Origin: Isoetes taiwanensis
Taxonomy: Eukaryota > Streptophyta > Lycopodiopsida > Isoetales > Isoetaceae
Direction of reading: 5' to 3'
Assembly (NCBI GenBank): GCA_021234155.1
Contig: JAJEKV010000033.1
Span: 11,728,163 to 11,792,162, forward strand
Length of the DNA: 64,000 nucleotides
Shown: positions 36,801 through 50,093 of the stretch, piece by piece
Numbering within the stretch: the stretch's first letter is position 1
How the letters are laid out: each line of letters starts with the position of its first letter
Notes under the pieces: generated by a model
The model's input: the letters and a program-made list of their open reading frames with translations, nothing else
The model's database searches: none
What the model was told of the DNA's origin: nothing
Translations under genes and position numbers: made by a program

Positions 36801-36952
36801 ATTTAAGCCACTTCACCCTCTTCGCGGACGATAGGCCGATTGGCCTATCGTCCCATAGGCCGATTGGCCTCCGCAGACGATAAAAGAACCTTCCTTCCTT
36901 CCTTCCTTCCTCTGGCCATGGAAGGCAACTCTCTGTGCGCAGCACCTTGTTT
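36801..36952 (+). repeat. Dispersed hairpin repeat, copy 2, interrupted
   Basis: TTTAAGCCACTTCACCCT opens and GCGCAGCACCTTGTT closes the module. Between them lies an insert with ATAGGCCGATTGGCCT twice (36825-36879, strongly self-complementary) and a CCTT run (about 36890-36912). Confidence 0.7.
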
Positions 36953-38107
36953 CTTTCTATATGACTATATTTGTTGTATTGTTGAGCAGTACTCCTGAGG
37001 ATCTTATCTTTGTTGAATTTTAAAATGGTAAGATTTTTGGTATGGAATAATTGTGATTATGCTTCCAAATCATTGGGCCTATGTCACTGAAATTACCGAG
37101 AAATACATGATTTTAACTGGTTATTCAAGATCATCGTATTTGTAGCAACCAAAACAGACAAAAAGAATCAAAAAACTATAGCATAACACAGTCCACCGTA
37201 ATCCTTGACCCTGCAGAACGTCTGCAGAGAGAGAATGAAGGCACAAATCCCCTGAATAAGATGATTAAGCTATACATTTTTGGTGTTGCACGTGAACAAT
37301 CAGATTGCGAATGTCTATAGAGTCCCATTTATTGATCCGGATTAATGACTAAGCCATTTGAAAATCCAGAAAAACGGGCATGGGAACAATAAAAAAACTA
37401 TATCCTTCGTATCCACGTAAGTGAAAAATGTAGTTCCAAACATAAGGCTTCATCAAACATATGAATATATACTTCACAAGATGAGCAGATCTAGATAAGG
37501 ATTCATAACTCCATCCTAGTTGGATCCTGTAATTTATTAAGTGTATAAAAACTCACCTGAAGGAATCTTTATTGGCCATTTCTCCTTAATAGTGACTGGA
37601 GATGGGGCACTATCTTTTCAATTAAATCCACCAAGTCTTTCTGCAAGCGCCGAGCCTTTCTGCAAGACTACAATTTTACCACAGAACAGTTAAGAAACAA
37701 CTCGTTTTCCAACTGCGTTGATCAAGGTTGTCTTTCATATTTAACATTTAGCAAAAGTTGCCTTCACATACTTGACGAGATCCCAAAAGCCTAGCATGCA
37801 AAGCGTATTTATGACGTTATTACTGATGCTTTCAACTGAATTTTTTCTACAAGCCACAGAAAATGTACCATGGAACAGAAACGGACGCTAAGAAGCAACT
37901 TGTTATGAGCTGAGATTCTTTGTTATTAGTTGTAAGATAAGCATTTACGATTTCTATCTGTATAGCCAGAAAATGAGTCCCCGAGTTCTTTATGTATAGA
38001 CAGAACAAATATAGCCAGAGAAGGCTTCCAAATGGAATTTTACTGTGACGTGATCGAATATTAAGCAAATATAAATAGATTTTGTTCCAAATGTTCAGGG
38101 TTATGGT
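36953..38107. other. Intergenic, no gene seen
   Basis: AT-rich sequence with short unrecognised frames on both strands. Confidence 0.5.
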
Positions 38108-38110
38108 TTT

Positions 38111-38170
38111 GAATTGATTGTCAAAAACTCTTCACCCTCCACCATGGAGGGCAACCCTCCGTCTGCGCAA
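38111..38170 (+). repeat. Dispersed hairpin repeat, copy 3
   Basis: GAATTGATTGTCAAAA, CTTCACCCTCC, ATGGAGGGCAACCCTCCGT, but without the middle spacer seen in copies 1 and 4. A T run and a G-rich tract follow at 38175-38215. Confidence 0.8.
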
Positions 38171-38994
38171 AGACTTTTGTTTTTTTTTTTTTGGGGAGGG
38201 GGGAGGGGGGAGGGGCACACCATATTTGATGCACTTAAATCATCATAAAGACATTGACATGCATATTAACTATAGCCATATTGTATATCATTAGAAGCCT
38301 CAAATTCTAAGCTTCCTAAGGATGTCCTCTTTTAGCCTATCTGATGGGCCTAGCTTTAGCAATTCCATTAAAAATGAAGGAGGGAGTTTGCCCTCAACTG
38401 TTGATATAATGTTCCATCACTAGCGCACTTGTGTACCTTGAATGGAGGCTATAACACCCCTTGGTGGCCCCATGTTCTGTTAGTGTCGCACTAGCCTACC
38501 ATTTATGGTGCTCCCCTATTTCTAGCCTACCACTAACAAGACTCCATATTTGCCATGTTATCCATACTTGGTTCACACCACGAGGATGTTAAAACTTATT
38601 AATTTGTGCATAGTAATAAGGTAATGAGATGATACACTATTCAATAACCAAAATAATTGCAAAGTATAAGAAAGGAACTATATAACGCCCAAAGAGTTAT
38701 AATGTTTTTTTTTTTTGTTTTGGGGAGGGGAGATTGGTATGCGCTTAAATTGCTTTTTGCATGCTATTTTCATTAATATTTTTATAGATAGGCTTGTCAT
38801 TCATCAAAAAGAAGTATCAATGTTTTGAAGAATAGAGAGGGTAGCCGTAGTAGGAACAATATCGACTATCCCCGTAGTAAAAAGTATTGCAGGCAAGATA
38901 GAAGGGTAATGGTGACAACTTCTCATCGGGATAAAAAAACCCCGCCCTTTCGGGTTTTCGAGGAAAACCCTAATGAGAAATGGTCGCCAACAAC
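38171..38994. other. Low-complexity and intergenic sequence
   Basis: T run plus GGGGAGGGG tracts occur near 38180 and again near 38710, each followed by a CGCTTAAAT/CACTTAAAT word, suggesting a repeated small element. No gene is seen. Confidence 0.4.
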
Positions 38995-39180
38995 CTTGAA
39001 TGTGTTTCCTGAAAAATCGGGGAGATGGGTTGATGGCGAACACAAAAGATAGGTGGACCCCGTGAAGACCGAACGGAATCCATGAATGTGTTGCGAGAAC
39101 CAAAAAGAGGTGGGTTGATGGCGTAACACAAACATAGCGAGGACCCTAGAAGACGACGGAAGCCTGCAAGCAACACAAAG
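38995..39180 (+). repeat. Imperfect tandem duplication, period about 95 bp
   Basis: GGGTTGATGGCG, AACACAAA and GGACCC occur in the same order in two units. The 207-codon minus-strand frame across this area (38923-39546) shows no family features. Confidence 0.6.
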
Positions 39181-41280
39181 AACCCCTAAAAAAAATACCC
39201 GTGAATGGTTAGAGAAAGTAAACTCATGCCCCCACGCAGCAGGGCGGGAAGGGAAGGAAGCAACGAGAATAGAAGAAGAGCTGCTGTGAGAAGACGCCGA
39301 TAACCTGGTCCGAAAGAGGAAATGGCCCGATATAGTAGCTCGCCCCTCACGAATGGCGATCAGGATGGCTCTGGACGATGCTATTAGTATCAAACAGAGA
39401 GAGTTTAAATTTAAAAATTCAGCACAAACATGTGAAATACATGCTGCTATTCTCCCGAAGCCGTGCTTAGCTAGGAACCCCTTTAAATTTCTGAATTTTG
39501 TATAACTGAAGATCCATTTGTTAAAAAATAACCATTGCTTTAGCAAAGTGATTTCAATAACACTAGATGTTGAAACAGCATGTCCATGTTAGTAATTTTG
39601 CCCTATGCAATCTCAAATATGAGGCATCGATCAAACAATAGTATAGTGATTCTACTACCAAGGTGGATAATCGTTGGATTCTTCAAAAGAAAAAGGGTAG
39701 CTTGGAGCCAAAGTGTAGACATAATTTAATCGGCTGGATGTTTTGCCATCTCTTAGAACACTATGCAGCACATGTATGAAGATAAATTTAAGTCATGGAA
39801 GAGCTATCTATTTTAACTCGAATTTTAAGGACCATGTGATATAGACTAGTCTACAACAACTAGGTTATATCATGGATCCTTGGAGCACTGATCAAAGGCT
39901 GCTCGCTCTTTATCCTCTGACTTGTTCAACTACCTGTATGGTAATTATACAATGGTCTCTAGTTGTGTGAAGCTGTTCCTCATAAGTTATGTTGGCTAGT
40001 TTCACAAACACTTTATTTGACATGAGCACTAGAGTAATAAATCCATGCCAAAGCCTGTCTTATATAGTCACAAAAGCATCTGCTAATTTGAATTAATCTT
40101 AAAGCAATCAACTCTTGCTTGTGTTTATCTAAATGATGTCATCGATATTGCTTGGTTAAATTTTTCTTTATCTCTCAATCCTTACTGCCATTCAAAGAAT
40201 AATCCATAGGCTCTCCTTATCCTACCATCAGGTTTTAGTTTGTAACTATTTCCCAATCTTGACTGTACTTTTAGGTTAGAAGCATTTGCCCTACCTTGCT
40301 GTTTGCATCTTAGACTATCAGACTTAATAGATCCTTTTAGTATAGCAATCTATACGGCCAAATCCATCTGTTAATTTTGCATGTGGACAATAAGAAGTGC
40401 GACTTAAATGTATAATTCAATGTCGCATCCAGGAGATCCAAGCTTCACTAGCCTGTGTTGGTCAGTGTATTATTTTGTTTGCAGAATAAGGTACTACAAC
40501 GTACGTTAAATATAACTGATGTGGCATGTTCCATAGCTCTTATGCCACACTCTATTTGGTTAATGGCAATCAAGTCCAAACGATAAGGATGGTTTGAACC
40601 AATTCCTGTTGCAATTTCTAGACATAGTTAACACCACGCCTATCCCAAGCTTATACAGTAACAAACCTGAACTTTGCATAATTTGTCTGATGTATTAGCC
40701 CTACCTTCTCCATTCTGATCTTTGATTTTAGACTGGATGTCTGAACTCTTCCTGGAGGTATCAGGAAAAGCTATGATAAAGCAGACAGGACAGGCTATAG
40801 TGCTAGACATTCAAACATTGAAAGACGAACTAACAAAATGTCAGAGGGGAGAGTGCAACAGTACCAATAGATTTATGGTCAACATAAAACATTGAGTGAG
40901 AATGATATAAATTACATTTGGTTCCATGCCGATGATCACTTGCTGCATAAAAGCTAACATGGTTCAAGCCAAAATGTACCCACTTGTCCTCTTCTAAGGA
41001 TGCAATGCAGTTGTTGACCATTATTTGGAGCGCCACAAAAGAGTGGAGTCAAAGTGTTCAAAGTCCTATCCAGTCCTCCAGTAGAAATACCTATAAGCAG
41101 TCTACGTTCCTATGCGTATGAGATGATATTTTGCAATGACAACTACTACCTGAATACCTAAGAAGTAATCTGGGAAATAGATTGCCGAGAACTAAGAATT
41201 TCAATTTAATCCTTTTGAGCCATTTTTCACGCATTTAGATTTCGTAAAGAAAAAAACAATTCTGCAGATTCGGCATGGAA
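39181..41280. other. Intergenic, no gene seen
   Basis: AT-rich sequence without coding motifs on either strand. Confidence 0.55.
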
Positions 41281-41396
41281 TAAGGACCTATTGTTGGGCG
41301 GCGCTTGCGCGACGCCATTTTGGCCATGGCCATATTGCCCTTGAATTTTATTCCCATTAACGAGGGCGAGGCGTTATCTCCCTTAACACCCATGCT

Positions 41397-41464
41397 CGAG
41401 GGTGTTATGAGCCTTCATGATAGCGCCCTAGGGTGTTATGAGCCTTCGTGATAATGCCCTAGAG
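41397..41464 (+). repeat. Tandem duplication, period about 34 bp
   Basis: AGGGTGTTATGAGCCTTC followed by GTGATAAT/ATGATAGC and GCCCTAG, twice. Confidence 0.8.
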
Positions 41465-41531
41465 CCGTTATGACTTGTTTTAGGCATAAAACCCAAGGAG
41501 CGGGTGTTAAGATGGAGGAAAACGATTGGGA

Positions 41532-41620
41532 GGGTTTCTTGAAATAAACCCCGGCTGACGCCGCCATGGCGGCGGCAAGTGGCCGGGCAGCGCCGCCCGT
41601 GGGTTTATTTCAAGAAACCC
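41532..41620. repeat. Foldback with 20-bp perfect arms
   Basis: GGGTTTCTTGAAATAAACCC at 41532-41551 is exactly complementary to 41601-41620. The 49-bp loop is GC-rich and holds the inner palindrome GCCGCCATGGCGGC. Confidence 0.95.
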
Positions 41621-41713
41621 CCGAGCCAATATTCGCCTAACGTAAATGTCGCAAAGGCCGAATTTTTGCTACGTGGCAAAAAATTTAGGTCTAAAGTAAG
41701 TTCTCGTCTTGCA

Positions 41714-41787
41714 GATCCGGCCCTGTTTCTGTGATATAAGCGACCCCCGCGGCGGATCCGGCCCTGTTTCGCGATATAAGCGACCCA
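41714..41787 (+). repeat. Tandem duplication, period about 41 bp
   Basis: GATCCGGCCCTGTTTC then GATATAAGCGACCC, twice. The units differ at TTTCTGTGATA versus TTTCGCGATA. Confidence 0.9.
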
Positions 41788-41996
41788 CATTTTACGTTTA
41801 CGTGGAGGCCCTATTTCTTGTTAGATAAGCAAGAAGATTGAAGATAGGAATTTGAAGATATAATCCGGCCCCTGTTTCTTGTCTAAAGATTGAAGCAGGA
41901 GCTGAAGTTTCTTGATATATAAGCAAGAAACGCCGGAAATCGTGGTGGAAATCGCCGGATTGGTTCTGGGATCGGCATTGCACCATTTCCGCAGGG

Positions 41997-42368
41997 ATGA
42001 AAAGGGTTTACGTGAGCAGAGCTCTAGAGCTCTTGGCGAGCTTGCAAGGCGGTGAAATCGCTAATGTCGGCATTGCATCGTTTCTTCCAGATCCTCCAGA
42101 GCTCTGGCGGCGCCGCCTGAGCTCCCCACCAGACTGGTTTCCTGTTTTGAACAAAAGCATAAAAAACCAGAAAATTCCGCTTTGCGGACGTTTACGGAAT
42201 AAGGACCTATTGCTCTTACCTCTAGTGACTGAAACTGCCACTTCGATCCCCAATAACTTTTCTACATGGAGCTCTCCCACCTTGCGTCAAAACACAAGAC
42301 AATTTTTACATCAAATGTGGGAATGTTTCGACGTAAAAAATGGCCCTATTTTGCGTTACAAAAGCTGA
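41997..42368 (+). CDS. Hypothetical 123-residue protein
   Basis: ATG-initiated frame starting MKRVYVSRALELLASLQGGE and ending at TGA 42366-42368. A TATATAAG box (about 41915-41922) lies some 75 bp upstream, which could serve as a promoter TATA element. The N-terminal ~50 residues are hydrophobic to basic. No signal peptide, membrane segment or family motif is convincing. The ATG is preceded by TTTCCGCAG, so it might instead be inside an exon. It lies in locally GC-richer sequence just upstream of the candidate four-exon gene, and could be a leader of the same transcript. Weakly supported. Confidence 0.25.
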   Translation: MKRVYVSRALELLASLQGGEIANVGIASFLPDPPELWRRRLSSPPDWFPVLNKSIKNQKIPLCGRLRNKDLLLLPLVTETATSIPNNFSTWSSPTLRQNTRQFLHQMWECFDVKNGPILRYKS

Positions 42369-42583
42369 AAAGATGCGTCAACAAATAGATCGTGTTTTAA
42401 TACTGTGGACTCGCCTTAGAAATTTCAAGACGTGGCCAAGTGAATAAAACTCACATTTTTTTCTCCCTGGCCGAACCCTAAACCCTATTTTCCGGCCCTT
42501 TTTTTGGCGACCACGGCATTCTTCATGGCGGCAGCTAATGCAAAATCCAGGCACGGTGCTGAGAATCAGTCGTTGTTCTTCCA

Positions 42584-43292
42584 ATGGGATTCTTGCAATG
42601 CGGCTTTAGAATCGAGCTCCGAAATAGGTTCAGCAAGCAGAAGAATAGCAGAATTTTAAAATCACATCAGAACTTCTCAAAAGCTAGCACTGAAGCAGTC
42701 AAACGCGCAGTTGTAGTGAATAACAGATCAAGGTAAGTCGTTTTAGGTCTTTTGAAGCATTTCAATCTCATTTCTTGTTTTAAGAATAATGTTCAATTTT
42801 GGGATGTTTAGGGAAGAATCGATGCCATCATCTGCCTGTAAACTGTTGGATTATGCTAAATGTTGCTCCACTCCAAGAAGGGGCAGGTAAAATCCTTGTG
42901 TATGCTTTTAATCTGAATCTGGATTTTCTCGGAGGCAGGAAAACATGGAGGCAGAGAGATCTTGCACGGAAGTGTTGAAGGTGAGTGCTTGTTCGTGTCA
43001 TCCTGCTGCTTTTTTCTTCAATTGTAGCAGGCCTTAAAGCATTTCAAGTTGTTCTCAGTCCATTTCTCAGAATAATGCTCATTTTCTCTAAAGAATCGCT
43101 GCATGTTGCAATAATCAAGGACTGAGCAGGGAAAAATCTAAGTTTGTGCTTGAATCTGGATGTGCTTGATGGAATGATAATTTCGATCAATTGTAGAAGT
43201 GATATGCAAATTTCTCAAAATTAGAGTAAATTCACCAAAATCTATTGTCTAACTTGGATGTTTATCTTGGAATGCAGAGCTGGGGCCTCTGA
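42584..43292 (+). CDS. Candidate four-exon gene, 94-residue protein, unrecognised
   Basis: A consistent spliced model: exons 42584-42732, 42812-42886, 42935-42980 and 43278-43292. Donors are AG/GTAAGT, AG/GTAAAA and AAG/GTGAGT; acceptors are GTTTAG, CTCGGAG and AATGCAG. Phases match at every junction (2, 2, 0) and the frame ends at TGA 43290-43292. The product starts MGFLQCGFRIELRNRF, is basic in the middle (KASTEAVKRAVVVNNRS), has ACKLLDYAKCCSTPRRGR, and ends TEVLKSWGL. An alternative upstream ATG (42525, MAAANAKSRHGAEN) is in another frame and stops at 42657. I recognise no family; the small basic product could be regulatory, or the transcript could be non-coding. The third acceptor (CTCGGAG) is the weakest point. 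Confidence 0.35.
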
Positions 43293-43964
43293 TCTGAGGT
43301 TATGGCTTCATCGGAGCTATTTTGAGTACTCTCAACAAATACCTTTATCTGGCTGGCATGGTTTTTCTCGAAACTATCAGCATCTGCAGTTCTAAACTTC
43401 AGTCTAATTCACAGGGGGCAAAGTGCTCAGGCCAGTCGCAGCCACGCTCAGCTTGAGCACATGACATCTAAAACAATTTGAAGGGTGTTTTTGTAATGTG
43501 CTTCTCTTAATTCGAGAATAGAATTGCATATTGTCGTCTATATCATTTGACTTCTTTTAGTGGGAATTTAAATTCTGCAAAATTCATTATTTGAGGGATG
43601 GTTTATGGTATTTAATATCTTACTTTAGCTGTATGCCAGAAAACACTAACATCACATGGATTATATACACGTTTTAGGAGGATCTACTGAACAGAAGGAA
43701 GGTAGAGGAGTACAAACATCATACAACAAAGGAAGACATGTGGAACATTGACGCAAGTATTAGCACTTATTAACATATAAACAAACTGAGAATCTAACAT
43801 CATAATTGTAATGCGAAAAAAGAGACAGGTGGAACATTCACAAAAGTATTCACACTTGCTAGCATAGTGAGAATTTAACATCATAGCTGAAATGCGACAA
43901 ACTGAAGCAAAGCAGGAAGATGCAAAATTTACAATACCATTCATATGATATATACTAGATATAT
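43293..43964. other. Downstream flank, no gene seen
   Basis: Possible 3' region of the candidate four-exon gene; a TAATTCGAGAATAGAATT word near 43510 is not a signal I can interpret. No other gene. Confidence 0.4.
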
Positions 43965-44870
43965 TAAGTTTGCCCAATTCGTTTGGTATTGGGGAGGTTA
44001 TTCTCATAATAGTGGAAACTATGATTCTGGTATTGTATAGTATAAAAAACCGTATGTTTGGCCATATTTGAGGAGCTTCTTGTTTCCTTTTTGGGTTTCT
44101 GCATGGCATTTTTTGTAATGGTTGAAAGAAAAGCTATTTTAAGATTTTTCTACAGCCAAATTTTTAGGCCACGGATAAGATTGCACGCTGCTTTCTTTTT
44201 TCGGCGGGGTGCCAAGCGATCCCAGCGAGCTTCGAGGGAGGTCTTCTGGTCATGGGCTTTATGTGTGTATTTTGTGGACTATGTGGACTCTGTCAAGGGA
44301 TCCGGGCGACGGAGTTGATCTCCATCTCCATTTCGAATTTTTTCCTGAAGGTTTGTTGCAAGAATCGACAGGTGGGGGTTCGTTTTTTCCATAAAAATCT
44401 CGTGTTCTAGTAGGCCATTGCGACCTAGAGGTTGAAATCCCCCGGTCCAGGGCACAGGGTTTTCTTGGTTCCTTTCTTTCGAACATGGTTTTCCTGCTTT
44501 CTTTCTTTCTTGCTTTGTTCTTTGTTTCTTTGGCACAGGGCACTGGCGGAGAATTCATTCCGGACATTGGGGCAGTCCGCGATGGTCCATGCCAAGCTTT
44601 GCCCCAGTGGACTTCCTGCTTGCTTTGTTTCATTTGCGGTTCTTTGCGCGGTGGAGGGTTGACTTAGGCGGTGTGGTTCCGGCGGTCGCGGGCTTCATCG
44701 CGACCATTGGCTTTTTTGTTTTGCTTTTTTCTTGTGCTTCGACCATGTGTTCGATCGACACCATAGGAAGTGGTTTTTTATTTTTGGGTGAAAATCTTAA
44801 TGGTCATTGATCTGGCACAATACCAGGAATATCCCACAGATCAATGGCTCCGAAGAAAACCTGGAATATA
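43965..44870 (+). repeat. Duplicated block, copy 1
   Basis: Colinear with 51367-52670. Shared landmarks: TTTGCCCAATTCGTTT at the left, ATGGTTGAAAGAAAAGCTAT, CCAAATTTTTAGGCCACGGAT, AGGTTTGTTGCAAGAATCGA, GGTTGAAATCCCCCGG, TTTCGAACATGGTTTTCCTG and, at the right, ACAGATCAATGGCTC. It lacks about 400 bp present in copy 2. No family is recognised, and frames on either strand are not shared intact. Confidence 0.9.
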
Positions 44871-47800
44871 GGCACTAGATTACATAAGATATGCTATTCG
44901 GCCACAAAGATCAGCCTAGACAATCAAGGTTGTATTCATAAAAAGGTGCATGAAGATGAGTTTAACCATGAAGGCACCCAAGTCAGCTTGATATAGGGAC
45001 AACGTCCTGATAATTGCCCACCACACTAACATTGACCATCAAGCATCAACCAAGGAGTTTGACCTTGTACATAGCCAAGTAACCTAAGCGTTCCATGAGA
45101 ATGGTGTCTAGACATGTTACCCACTGTGCACTGACAGTGACCCCTATAAGCACATGCAAGTTAAGTGCACCAAGATCATGCACCATCTAAATACCAGGCA
45201 TAGCATTGCCATGATACCAACGCTTCCTCATCTAAGAATTACAACAAAGAGAAAGTTCCACAAGAAACATCATCATATCATCAAATAAAGGCAATGAACA
45301 AAAGTACTATATATAAGTTTTAACACTAACGCCACAGCATGTAATCCATATTATAAGACAATGCAATAATGTTCTAATTATTTTGTTTGGTATTTGGGGA
45401 AAGTATTTCACGCATGGTTTTGCCTAGATTTGGGGTGTGTATTGTATGCAAAACAGTAGTCCAACAAGGTACTAGAACAACAACTATATCCCCACATGAC
45501 ATATCATCCATCTACACATATATAATTCATTCTCCTCAAATTCGATTCTTATATTCTATCTCTTTTTGCTGACATGTGTGCTTCTTTTTCACGGGTGCAT
45601 TTGCGGCAAAATAATTCGAATGAGTGTGGCACCGCAAAATTGGTACTAAGGATCCAAGGCATTAGGGTAGTTTTTAATCTGAAAATCCTTTGTGTTCTTG
45701 ATTCGCCCCAAATCACTTTGTTTTGCTTCAGTGCGGCGAATCACTCTCGATAATACGTAGGCACAATTTATAATGGGCATTAAGGACTTGGATTACGCCT
45801 GAACAAAATAGATGAATTTGTTGGACAGATGCATAGATAGCTTATGGTAGAGTCTCGACCATCCCTTTTCTACTAACGCTCGATCAGCGGCACCTGACTT
45901 AGCGAATTGATTCCCGTCTCCGTAACTTCGGCAAGATCTAGCTCTTCACCTTTTTGTTTGGTGGACATCTACTTTTTTCGGATCTACGGGATAGTTCTTC
46001 CTTTTCTCACTTAATTGGGCGATATATGGGACTCTTCATCGAGGCGTAGGCTCTTTGGATTAGCACATATAACTAATGATTCACAACCTTCACATTACGG
46101 TGGGCCAAGATCGTGATTACGATTACATACTCCACCTCTTTTCATTAATCCATTTTATTGTGGCATTTGCTTTCGAATTAAATCCTCAAGAAGACCGTAG
46201 TAAATCCTCGCGGCAAATGCACGTTCATAAAACATTAAACTGACATCAAATGGTTTAGTTCACATAATGTTGCCGAATTTGGGCAAATTGCTCATCGGCT
46301 TGCAAGTAGAGCGGGATCAATTGATTAAAGGCGGTATAATCTTGCACGGACTTGAAAAAATATGTCCACAAATTTCAAAGCGCATTAGTTTTCAAGAACA
46401 CCAAGTTCATTGATATTTTTGAAGTGCTTTAAATTGAAGAATTCCAAGTAGCGAGAGTTGTTTTAAATCGCCTTGACATTTGTTTATCACAGTGCCGATA
46501 TAGCGAGGATCAAAGTCAAAGCAATCAGGAGAAGAAGCTAATTCTTTGGATTCAACAAGAAAAAGTTTCAAATTGCTAGAGAGGCTAGAAGTCTTGGTTG
46601 CTAGAGAGGCTTGAGAAAGGTAAAAAAAGAGGCGCTTTTAGAGCAAATCTTCAAGAAATCTTTCTTGATTCGACTAGAACATGGAAGAACGGAATATAAA
46701 AAAAAAAAAAAAAAAAAATCGATCATGAGCAGGCCATAGAAGGGCATTTTCACAATTATGAAAAAATTAGGGGCATTTTTCTAAACACCCCAAACTATTG
46801 GGGTATTTTGACAATTTTCCCTTATTATTAATATGTTATATATGTTAAAAATTTCAAGAACCTTTCAAAAGCATGCAAAAGAACATATATCAGATCCTAA
46901 ACTCGGCTTATATCGGATGCTAAACTCTGCTAAAGTCGGCACTAGAGGAACTAAAAGCTCTCCGGCAACACATTATATCCAAGAAAAGCTTGAAAACATA
47001 GCTTTTCGAAGCCCCTCAAACCCCCCCCCAGGAGTTATGAATTAGCACCCTACGCTTTATTGTAGCATACCTTTAAATTAGAATCACAAAAGTTTACCAA
47101 AGTTTTAGAAATCGCACCTCCTCTTCTAATTTCTGAGCATGTCAGGTGCTTCATTAGCACTGTCAATCGCTTTCCCATTAGCACTGTCTTTTTGCCTCCT
47201 TTGAAAGTTGGAACTCTGGCTGACGCCATAGCTGCTCCTCTTTTGCAAAGACTATCAATCTTCTGGCCATGGCAGCATGGTCGACAAGCAAAAATAACTC
47301 TGGTTAGAACAGGGATGTCGGATTAGGAAACCATTTGCTCCATAAAAATTGGAGCACAAATTATGTATTTTTAAATTTCTACAAAATAATGCCATAATTT
47401 GAACATCATGTTAGATTACTAATCTTTGAAATTCTAGATTGAATGACGGTTTTCAACATATTGGCTCTAGAGGGGTGTTGAATCAGTGATAGGCCTAACA
47501 TTCATAGCATTTATGATGAGCTTTTGCTTTTATCTTCATTTGGCTTGAGAAGAACAATATTGGGTAGCACATGATTGTTTACTTTCATATTTGTGTGTTC
47601 AACTAGAAGGCTGAGCTTTCGTATCAAGTTCTTGAACTAGATAATATTCGGTTTAAGGGGCATAGTTTCTAAAATTACCATCCCATTCAAAGAAACTTAT
47701 TTCAGGGGTTTAAATATTCTTGCCTATTACTATTAGACTGGCATTAACTTGACTAATCAATAGGTTATTTAGTCAAGAAATTTCACCTTGAAATGACACC

Positions 47801-49762
47801 AACTCGATGAAGAGAAATGTTCGGGGCAACCTTGGCCGCCGCGATAAATTTCTTGTATCCTTAAAAAATAACCTAGCAAGTAGGCTTCAACACTCTAATA
47901 AATTGGTTATGTGGCGACATTCATATATCTAACATACATAATTATTGGTGGCAAGATTCCTTCTTCTCGCAAAAGCAGTGGCCTTGCTTCTCAAAATTGG
48001 GGCAGTGAGCATGACACCTGTGTAAATCTTGTACATCCAGCAAGAAGGCAGCATCTGCCGTTTGCGCAGCAAGAATTAGATCAAACATTTCTAAAATGTG
48101 CTTGGTCTCATGAACGATTCACATTGAAGTCATATTTGCTCCAATTTTCCATATCCAATCGCAACAACAAGCGTGCCCACGGTCGGATGGGCTCCTCCGG
48201 CAAGCCAAGCAATCGCCGGATCAAACATCGCTACCGGATCTGAGAGGCAATCGGATGGGCTTACTTCATTGGATCCGACCATCATTTTTTTCCATGGAGC
48301 ATGCTAGATCCGCGACCATGATCAACCCATTCTAAGTATCGGTCTTTCTTTTACGGTTCGGCTCATGCTTCTTTTTCTCCGTACCTATCGTGCCTCTTCA
48401 CGAGCTTCTTTGCCGCCGAGAATAAATGTTCGTATCTCAGGCATGCCGTCAAAGCAACCACTTGTGCCCCACTTTGATGCTTATGCAGCAGAGCCTATCT
48501 AATGCTTCCGATGGCCATAGCATCTCGAATCGCTGCCTTAGTTCTTACGTGTCTTATCTTTTGTGAGCCTTAACTTATGAAAAACTGATTTATGGCTGAG
48601 GGGCTATGAAAAACTGCCATGAATCCATATGCCCGTTTAACCCTCTGTTGATATGCCTAATCTGGTGGAAAGCTTCATTCAAGGTTTCAAGTTGTGGCCA
48701 AAAGCATTGCCGAGTCTAAATCCAAGTAGCGAAGCCCATACACCTGTGCGCATAGGCGAATTTTTGATGGAGATTATGGTTTTATTTTTAGGTCTAGACA
48801 GTATTATGGAGTGTCTAATATGAAGGGCTCTAGATTAGAAATCCATCTAGGTTTGTCCGACTTAAGCTCGCTTGCTTCATATTCATTCCCAAATCTATAG
48901 CTAAACTCTATAAGTCGTTTAAATCACCCAGTAAATATGATATTTGGCCCTGCAAGGACACCAATTTCGGGATGCCTATGCTATAATACTTTTCGGGATG
49001 CCGGATTCCGGGCCGTATCCCCTCTTTTTTTAATCTTTTCGTGGCTCTTGCTTTTTTAACCAATTTATTGAAGGTTTCTAATCATTGTTTTTTTTTTAAT
49101 TCACTTACCCAATGGTACACATTGTCTAAAGGCTAATGTCTTTTGCTACCATGGTATCTCAATGCTTCAATTCTCTTCTTGCTATCATGTACATGGCTTC
49201 TCCCTCGTCCTAGAGGAGCTTAGTAACCCACCCCTAGGAAGCAATAGTCCTTAGCTAGCGAAACAATAAATCCATAGTCTACCATTTTTGCGTAGAATGC
49301 ATGGCTCAAATAGAATTCAAAGATCCAAACCAAGGCTACAACAGAACAATCTCTCAAACTAGCGGCATCTTTGACACTAGAACTTCCTCAGCATAATCAT
49401 AGTTCAAACTAAAAAACAAGTTGAACAAAAGAAATGTTTGCCGCGATAAATTTCTTGTATTTCTAACTATGCTTCCTCAGGTCGACAATATACGTCCTTA
49501 GTTCTTAGATTGCGACTAGCCATGCTGGGGATAGAGATATTAGGTACAAACAAAGTTATTAGCTATAATCATGGAATGGAAATGGACAAAAATTCAAGGC
49601 TCACCATTGCTAATGCTTAGGTATACAACTTGAGTGGATATAAGATGATGCAATGATCTTAGGATCTAGATAACCTGATAGCTCAAGTAATAGTTCCGCA
49701 TGGCATAGAAGCTAAAATACGCGAATATGGAGCCTTAAGTCGCGTATAGAAATCTCTAGCTC
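44871..49762. other. Intergenic, no gene seen
   Basis: AT-rich sequence with an A run at about 46698-46718 and a C run near 47021. A minus-strand frame near 48000-48180 (AAQTADAAFLLDVQDLH) is open but unrecognised. No gene is supported. Confidence 0.5.
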
Positions 49763-50093
49763 TTAGGGTGAGATTCCACTGCGGGAAGGGGCAGTTCTCT
49801 GTTTCACCAAAACTGCCTCTATTAAAAAGACCTAAGTTGTCGCTGCGTTGATTCCACTGTAACAATTCCGTGTAATTTGAAACTAAATCGTGGAGCAAAT
49901 CCGTCGGAGATGAGGAGTGCGTATAAAGATCTTGATGCCGGCAGTTCCTTCCTACCAAATTGTCGGGGACAATTCCTTGACAGTTAATCTGGCAATTATC
50001 TCGTCCCTAGCCTCGCCCGGATGCTCCACATCATCTTCTCAAACCTAAATTGCCTGTTAGTGGAATCACAGTGCAACTCCGGAAGATTGCAAT

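Noticed and set aside
38923-39546. 207-codon minus-strand frame
   Set aside because: No motif, overlaps a tandem duplication, and codon use does not look coding.
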